Below the pieces are notes generated by a model. That model saw nothing but the letters and a program-made list of their open reading frames with translations, was not told the DNA's origin and did no database searches. Shown piece by piece: positions 5,956 through 9,090 of a stretch of DNA of 9,090 nt; positions within the stretch are counted from its first letter, which is position 1; the number at the start of each line of letters is the position of its first letter. The position numbers were made by a program, and so were the translations under genes. The stretch is from an uncultured Christensenellaceae bacterium (GTDB lineage Bacteria > Bacillota > Clostridia > Christensenellales > CAG-138). Location: assembly GCA_902475645.1 (NCBI GenBank), contig CABSAH010000062.1:1-9090 (forward strand), in the 5' to 3' direction.

Positions 5956-7320
5956 TTACTGATTCTGATACTGTACGGCCCAGCCGTTTACAAATGCGTT
6001 AACAACGTCGTCCCATGCGCCCGCACCGGCGGAATACTGGGTAAGCGCGGCAACGATGCCCTCGCGCCAGGTATCCACGTTGGGGGTGTAGGTGAAGTCC
6101 CAGGTCACGGTGTAGTTTCCGGCGGCGGCATAATCCTTAGCGGCCTTGCAGAAAACGTTCTCCGGCTCGGCAGCGCTCTTGAACGGGCAGGGGCCGAACT
6201 CGTCAGCCATCATTTTGGTGCCGCTCTCGCTGGTTACCACCCAGTACATGAAGTCCAAGGTAGCCTTAATGTCGTCCTCGTTGGCCTTGCTGTTGACCGC
6301 CCAGCAATTCTCGGTGCCGGAGCAGAGTCCGGCCTTCTCCTCGCCCTCTACGCCGCAGTAGATGGGTATCATGGTCAAATCGTCCTTGTTCATGCCAAGG
6401 TTGTTTACCAGCGCGCTGTATTCCCAGGAGCCGTTCTGGAAGAACACGGCCTTGCCCTGCGCAAATTCAGCCTCGGAATCGCCCGCGGTCTTGCTGGGCA
6501 GCTCGCTGGGGGTGCAGGTGCTGTTATTGATGTAAAGATCCCAAATGCTCTTGAAATTATCAAGATACTTTCCGGTAACGGTGGCGGGCTGAGCGGTCAC
6601 GTTATCGTCGCGGAACTCATAGAACAGGGGCATATTGATAAGATGTCCGCTGAAGCGCCAGGAGGAGGAGCCGTCAAGACCTGCGCTGGAGAACGCGGCA
6701 AAGCCAAGCTCGTCCTTGCGGGCGGTGATATCCTCGGCAACGGCCTTCAGGGTTTCAAAGTCGGTGATTTCGCTGAGCTGATGTCCGGCCTTTTCAAGCA
6801 GGGCCTTATTGACTATCAGACCATAGGATTCGTAGCAATAGCCGATGCAGAAAACCTCGCCGTTTTCACCGAACAGGTTGAAATCGTCGGTGGTCATTTC
6901 CTTGTAAACATCGGTGTCCTTCAAATCAAGGCAATACTCGCCCCAGGTGGCAAGGCTTGCTTCGTTGCCGCACTGGAACAGGGTAGGCATGCTGCTCTTG
7001 TCCATTTCGGCGGTCAGGGTTTCCTCATATGTGCCGCTGGCGGCGGTAACAACCTTTACGGGTACGCCGGTAAGCTCGGTATATTCCTTTGCCAAGGCCT
7101 GCCATGCTTCGTCAGCCTCGGGCTTGAAGTTAAGGTAATATACGGAACCCTTCGCCTCGGCGGGTTCGTTGGAGTCCACGGGAGCCGCGGTCGGCTCGGC
7201 GGGCGTATTGCTCGCGTCGGGAGCCATGGTAGGATCAACGTCGTTATTGCCGTTTGCCTGGCAACCCACCACGGAAAGCACCATGGTCAGCATCAATACG
7301 ATAGCCAGAACCTTTTTCAT
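5956..7320 (-). CDS. Sugar ABC transporter substrate-binding lipoprotein, 454 aa
   Basis: An extracellular solute-binding protein of the MalE-like CUT1 class, anchored to the outer face of the membrane, which captures a sugar and hands it to the two permeases encoded downstream. Residues 1-20 are a lipoprotein signal peptide with lipobox VVGC; Cys20 would be lipidated. Residues 21 to about 58 form a Pro/Ala/Thr-rich spacer. The mature fold follows, with the familiar AWQALAKEYTELTGVPVKV opening strand-helix region. The length is usual. AGGAGG (7329-7334) lies 8 nt before the ATG. The mature part is fairly Cys-rich, about ten residues. Codon use is unlike its neighbours: of 12 Ile codons 8 are ATC, 2 ATT and 2 ATA, suggesting high expression. 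A long open frame on the opposite strand here is a codon-structure shadow. The ligand is unknown. Confidence 0.95.
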   Translation of the reverse strand: MKKVLAIVLMLTMVLSVVGCQANGNNDVDPTMAPDASNTPAEPTAAPVDSNEPAEAKGSVYYLNFKPEADEAWQALAKEYTELTGVPVKVVTAASGTYEETLTAEMDKSSMPTLFQCGNEASLATWGEYCLDLKDTDVYKEMTTDDFNLFGENGEVFCIGYCYESYGLIVNKALLEKAGHQLSEITDFETLKAVAEDITARKDELGFAAFSSAGLDGSSSWRFSGHLINMPLFYEFRDDNVTAQPATVTGKYLDNFKSIWDLYINNSTCTPSELPSKTAGDSEAEFAQGKAVFFQNGSWEYSALVNNLGMNKDDLTMIPIYCGVEGEEKAGLCSGTENCWAVNSKANEDDIKATLDFMYWVVTSESGTKMMADEFGPCPFKSAAEPENVFCKAAKDYAAAGNYTVTWDFTYTPNVDTWREGIVAALTQYSAGAGAWDDVVNAFVNGWAVQYQNQ

Positions 7321-7360
7321 TGTAGTTTCCTCCTAAAATGATTTTTTAATCTTATTTATG

Positions 7361-7378
7361 CTAAAGCGCTGTTTGCGC
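7361..7378 (-). promoter_or_regulatory. Possible LacI/CcpA-type operator upstream of the binding-protein gene
   Basis: The 140-nt gap between the LacI-type gene and the binding-protein gene holds AAAGCGCT (7363-7370), which fits the AARCGYT core of LacI/CcpA-family operators; the outer bases match poorly. An overlapping GCGC-aaaca-GCGC inverted repeat (7366-7378) is also present. No convincing sigma-A promoter was found in the gap, and no clear terminator follows the LacI-type gene, so readthrough from that gene is possible. Confidence 0.3.
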
Positions 7379-7460
7379 CTTATGCCGTTTTTATACTTAA
7401 GCAATTTATGCGGCGGGAAAGCGGGCGTATACCCACAAGCGAACCCCTTATGCGCTCCCG

Positions 7461-8468
7461 TCAGCGGATGCTTATAACGCTTGCGCCCTCAATAAGCTCC
7501 GTTTCAAGCTGAATGTGCTTGGGCGCGCCGCCGTTTATGCTTTCAAGCAGCAATTCAACGCTCCTGTCCGCCAATTCCTGCTGCGGCTGACGCATTGTGG
7601 CAAGCGCGGGGTGATAATATTGCGCAAGCTCTATCCCGTCGTAGCCTATTACGGAAACATCCTCCGGAACCCTTTTGCCGGCGTCCGTAAGCGCCCTTGC
7701 CGCGCCTATGGCCATGGTATCGGACATTGCGAATATGGCGGTATAGTCAGGCCCCGTGTAGCGCTTAATCCTTTCATACGCGCCGGAAAAGGAGAACGTT
7801 GAAACCAAGAACCGCTCCTCATCAAGCGTTTTGCCATGCTCCTTAAAGCTATCCAGCACGCCCAAATACCTTTGGTGCGCCATGTTCCATCCCTCGGTTT
7901 CGCCGCCGAGTATTACCATGCTTTCATGCCCGCACGCGAAAAGATAATCAACCGCCTTCTTTGCGCCCTGCCTATCGTCCACGCTCACGCTGGATACGTT
8001 GTCCGCCCTGCTTTCCGCCGCATTGACCGTTGAATAAACGCAAGGTATCGGCAGGCGGCTTAGCATTGCGCCGTTGTCCTTATGGCATCCGCCCATGAAT
8101 ATTATCCCGCGTACCTTGCGCTCCGCATGCACGCGCAGCGCGGCGGCGGCCTCGTCGTCGTTTTCGTCAATATAATGCGGCAAAAACCTAAGCCCAGTGG
8201 CCTCTATCCGCTTTTGCAGCAGCTCCAGTATGCCGGAGAAGAAAAGATTGTTCCGCCCGCGCACAATAACCGCCACGCAGTCCGTGGAAAGCTGCTTTAG
8301 GTGCTTTGCGTTGCTGTTCGGCTCGTATCCGTAGCGTTCTATCACTTCCGTCACGCGCACGCGGGTATCCTCGTTCACATCGGGGCGATTGTTCAGCACG
8401 CGCGATACCGTGCTTACGCCCACGCCCGACAGCCGGGCAATCTCCTTTATAGTCATGCGCGCATCCAT
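7461..8468 (-). CDS. LacI-family transcriptional repressor, 335 aa
   Basis: A cytosolic DNA-binding repressor that responds to a sugar or sugar derivative. Residues 6-26 form the LacI-type helix-turn-helix (TIKEIARLSGVGVSTVSRVL), followed by the hinge region at about 50-58 (PNSNAKHLK). Residues 62-335 form the periplasmic-binding-protein-like effector domain, with D250 in FAMSD and D277 in VIGYDGIE at positions typical of the family. The length is normal. The first ATG (8468) has only a weak AGGG ribosome site; an in-frame ATG four codons later would give the textbook MTIKEIA start, so the start is uncertain by four residues. Its promoter carries tandem operator-like units, indicating autoregulation. 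Its place upstream of a sugar importer on the same strand suggests control of that operon, although the same operator was not found in front of the binding-protein gene. Confidence 0.95.
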   Translation of the reverse strand: MDARMTIKEIARLSGVGVSTVSRVLNNRPDVNEDTRVRVTEVIERYGYEPNSNAKHLKQLSTDCVAVIVRGRNNLFFSGILELLQKRIEATGLRFLPHYIDENDDEAAAALRVHAERKVRGIIFMGGCHKDNGAMLSRLPIPCVYSTVNAAESRADNVSSVSVDDRQGAKKAVDYLFACGHESMVILGGETEGWNMAHQRYLGVLDSFKEHGKTLDEERFLVSTFSFSGAYERIKRYTGPDYTAIFAMSDTMAIGAARALTDAGKRVPEDVSVIGYDGIELAQYYHPALATMRQPQQELADRSVELLLESINGGAPKHIQLETELIEGASVISIR

Positions 8469-8508
8469 TTACCCTAACCCACTCTCACTAAGCCGTTCAT
8501 CAACATTC

Positions 8509-8544
8509 GGAAACGCGTCCGGCAACGTTTCCGGTATCGTTTCC
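8509..8544 (-). promoter_or_regulatory. Three abutting 12-bp operator-like units
   Basis: GGAAACGCGTCC (8509-8520), GGCAACGTTTCC (8521-8532) and GGTATCGTTTCC (8533-8544) follow one another without gaps. Each begins GG, ends TCC and has a central CG, as LacI-family operators do. The middle unit is a palindrome with one mismatched pair. The array begins right at the predicted transcription start, where bound repressor would block transcription. Confidence 0.75.
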
Positions 8545-8551
8545 GGACTTA

Positions 8552-8580
8552 ATTTTAGCAGTGTCCCTACGCATTGTCAA
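8552..8580 (-). promoter_or_regulatory. Sigma-A promoter of the LacI-type repressor gene
   Basis: On the minus strand, a perfect TTGACA (8575-8580), a 17-nt spacer and TAAAAT (8552-8557) form a strong promoter. The start would be near 8545, giving a leader of about 77 nt that contains the operator array. Confidence 0.85.
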
Positions 8581-8648
8581 TATATAATCGTGTCATTTCT
8601 CAAAACTTTCACAAGGGGTGAAACCGGGGCTTTGCTTGGTATTGTCGA

Positions 8649-8691
8649 CCCCTCAGTCGCCATGCGGCGACAGCTCCCCGTCCGGGGAGCC
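8649..8691 (+). repeat. Palindromic repeat, subfamily B (copy B7)
   Basis: The element begins CCCCTCAGTC, with inner hairpin GTCGCC-atgc-GGCGAC and outer hairpin GCTCCCC-gtcc-GGGGAGC. It equals copy B1 apart from loop bases. Confidence 0.85.
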
Positions 8692-8697
8692 TTTTGG

Positions 8698-8746
8698 ACT
8701 CCCTCAGTCAAACCTTCGGTTTGCCAGCTCCCTCTTAGAGGGAGCC
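8698..8746 (+). repeat. Palindromic repeat, subfamily B (copy B8)
   Basis: All 49 bases are the exact reverse complement of copy B6 (3858-3906). It sits six bases after B7, in the same orientation. Confidence 0.9.
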
Positions 8747-8776
8747 TTTTGGTACAGTATAAACTCAAAACAAAAA

Positions 8777-8827
8777 GCCTCCATCCCCAAGGGAGGTGGC
8801 TTTTGCGAAGCAAAAGACGGAGGGAGT
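8777..8827 (-). repeat. Palindromic repeat, subfamily A (copy A6)
   Basis: This full-length A element starts GCCTCCATCCCC and ends GACGGAGGGAGT. It is the inverted counterpart of copy A4 with one loop difference. The 64 nt after it (8828-8891) hold no element; only the last part resembles a known linker. Confidence 0.9.
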
Positions 8828-8891
8828 CAAAAGGGGTGCGGCTCAATCCCGCCACACGCCGTTTTCATCGTTTAACAAACTCTTACATTAA

Positions 8892-8943
8892 GCCTCCCCT
8901 GACGGGGAGGTGGATGCGAGTGTAACGAGCAGACGGAGGGAGT
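8892..8943 (-). repeat. Palindromic repeat, subfamily A (copy A7)
   Basis: The outer hairpin is CCTCCCC-tgac-GGGGAGG, with the A end GACGGAGGGAGT. The middle (GGATGCGAGTGTAACGAGC) pairs only weakly, unlike other copies. The truncated copy A3 has the same middle, inverted. The following linker begins TAAAATAAGC, as after A1. Confidence 0.8.
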
Positions 8944-8952
8944 TAAAATAAG

Positions 8953-9007
8953 CTGTCCCCGCGTGCGGGGAAAGTGGCTGCGAATGAAATGAGCAGACGA
9001 AAGGGGA
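8953..9007 (-). repeat. Palindromic repeat, subfamily C (copy C2)
   Basis: CTGTCCCCGC-gt-GCGGGG opens the element and GACGAAAGGGGAAT ends it, like an inverted C1, but its middle is of the A7 type (GGCTGCGAATGAAATGAGCA). It looks like a mosaic of C ends and an A-like centre. Confidence 0.65.
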
Positions 9008-9039
9008 ATATCTCGGAGGTAGATTGCGATTTTTTCCGT

Positions 9040-9090
9040 TCCCCCTCAGTCACGGCTTGCGCCGTGCCAGCTCCCCCGCAAGCGGTGGAG
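9040..9090 (+). repeat. Palindromic repeat, subfamily B (copy B9, cut by window end)
   Basis: CCCCCTCAGTC, the inner hairpin CACGGC-ttgc-GCCGTG and the outer hairpin arms GCTCCCCCGC and GCGGTGGAG match the reverse complement of copy B3 with one loop difference. The last bases lie beyond the window. Confidence 0.85.

Noticed and set aside
5887..7341. Long 484-codon open frame on the plus strand
   Set aside because: It is antisense to the clearly recognisable binding lipoprotein gene, and its Gly/Val/Ala-rich translation reflects codon structure of that gene.
7321..7460. A copy of the repressor's 12-bp operator before the binding-protein gene
   Set aside because: Only a weak AAAGCGCT core and GGGTATACGCCC-like palindrome were found; neither matches the GG...CG...TCC units.
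8469..8545. Riboswitch or T-box in the repressor leader
   Set aside because: The leader is short, dominated by the operator array, and shows no conserved riboswitch or T-box sequence or terminator.

Overview
The window looks like chromosomal DNA from a Clostridia-type member of the Bacillota, probably gut-associated (inference). The signs are strong AGGAGG Shine-Dalgarno sites, a lipoprotein-anchored CUT1 sugar ABC transporter, a LacI-type regulator, an M18 aminopeptidase, very heavy use of the isoleucine codon ATA in a mid-GC background, and dense intergenic palindromic repeats. No rRNA, tRNA, CRISPR array, transposase, integrase or phage gene was seen.

Layout: 1-202 is a cluster of palindromic repeats. 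A plus-strand block follows: a small MazG-like pyrophosphohydrolase (294-620); a 138-nt regulatory gap with repeated AATGTTG motifs and a near-consensus sigma-A promoter; a one-protein regulator with an HTH, a GHKL ATPase and a STAS-like (DUF4325) domain (759-1808); and, 32 nt later, an M18 aminopeptidase (1841-3145) ending at a clear intrinsic terminator. Positions 3211-3916 hold about 700 nt with no gene and at least nine repeat copies. A minus-strand sugar-uptake locus reads from 8468 down to 3970: LacI-family repressor, substrate-binding lipoprotein, MalF-like permease, MalG-like permease, terminator. The last ~450 nt (8649-9090) are a third repeat cluster.

How the genes work together: the binding lipoprotein captures a sugar and the two permeases form the membrane channel. 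The energising ATPase is not encoded here and is presumably a shared MsmK-type subunit elsewhere. The LacI gene has a strong promoter with three abutting 12-bp operator-like units just downstream, pointing to tight autoregulation. Two tandem hairpins and a possible internal promoter separate the lipoprotein gene from the permease genes, consistent with the lipoprotein being made in excess. Its codon choice (mostly ATC for Ile, against ATA in its neighbours) agrees.

The most unusual content is the repeat family. Three subfamilies (A, B, C) share one two-hairpin plan. A/C copies and B copies lie in opposite orientation in all three clusters. Between near-identical copies, substitutions fall almost only in hairpin loops. 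The linkers between elements are conserved too. The clusters on either side of the sugar operon carry inverted copies, one pair identical over 49 bp, so the operon sits inside a potential invertible segment.
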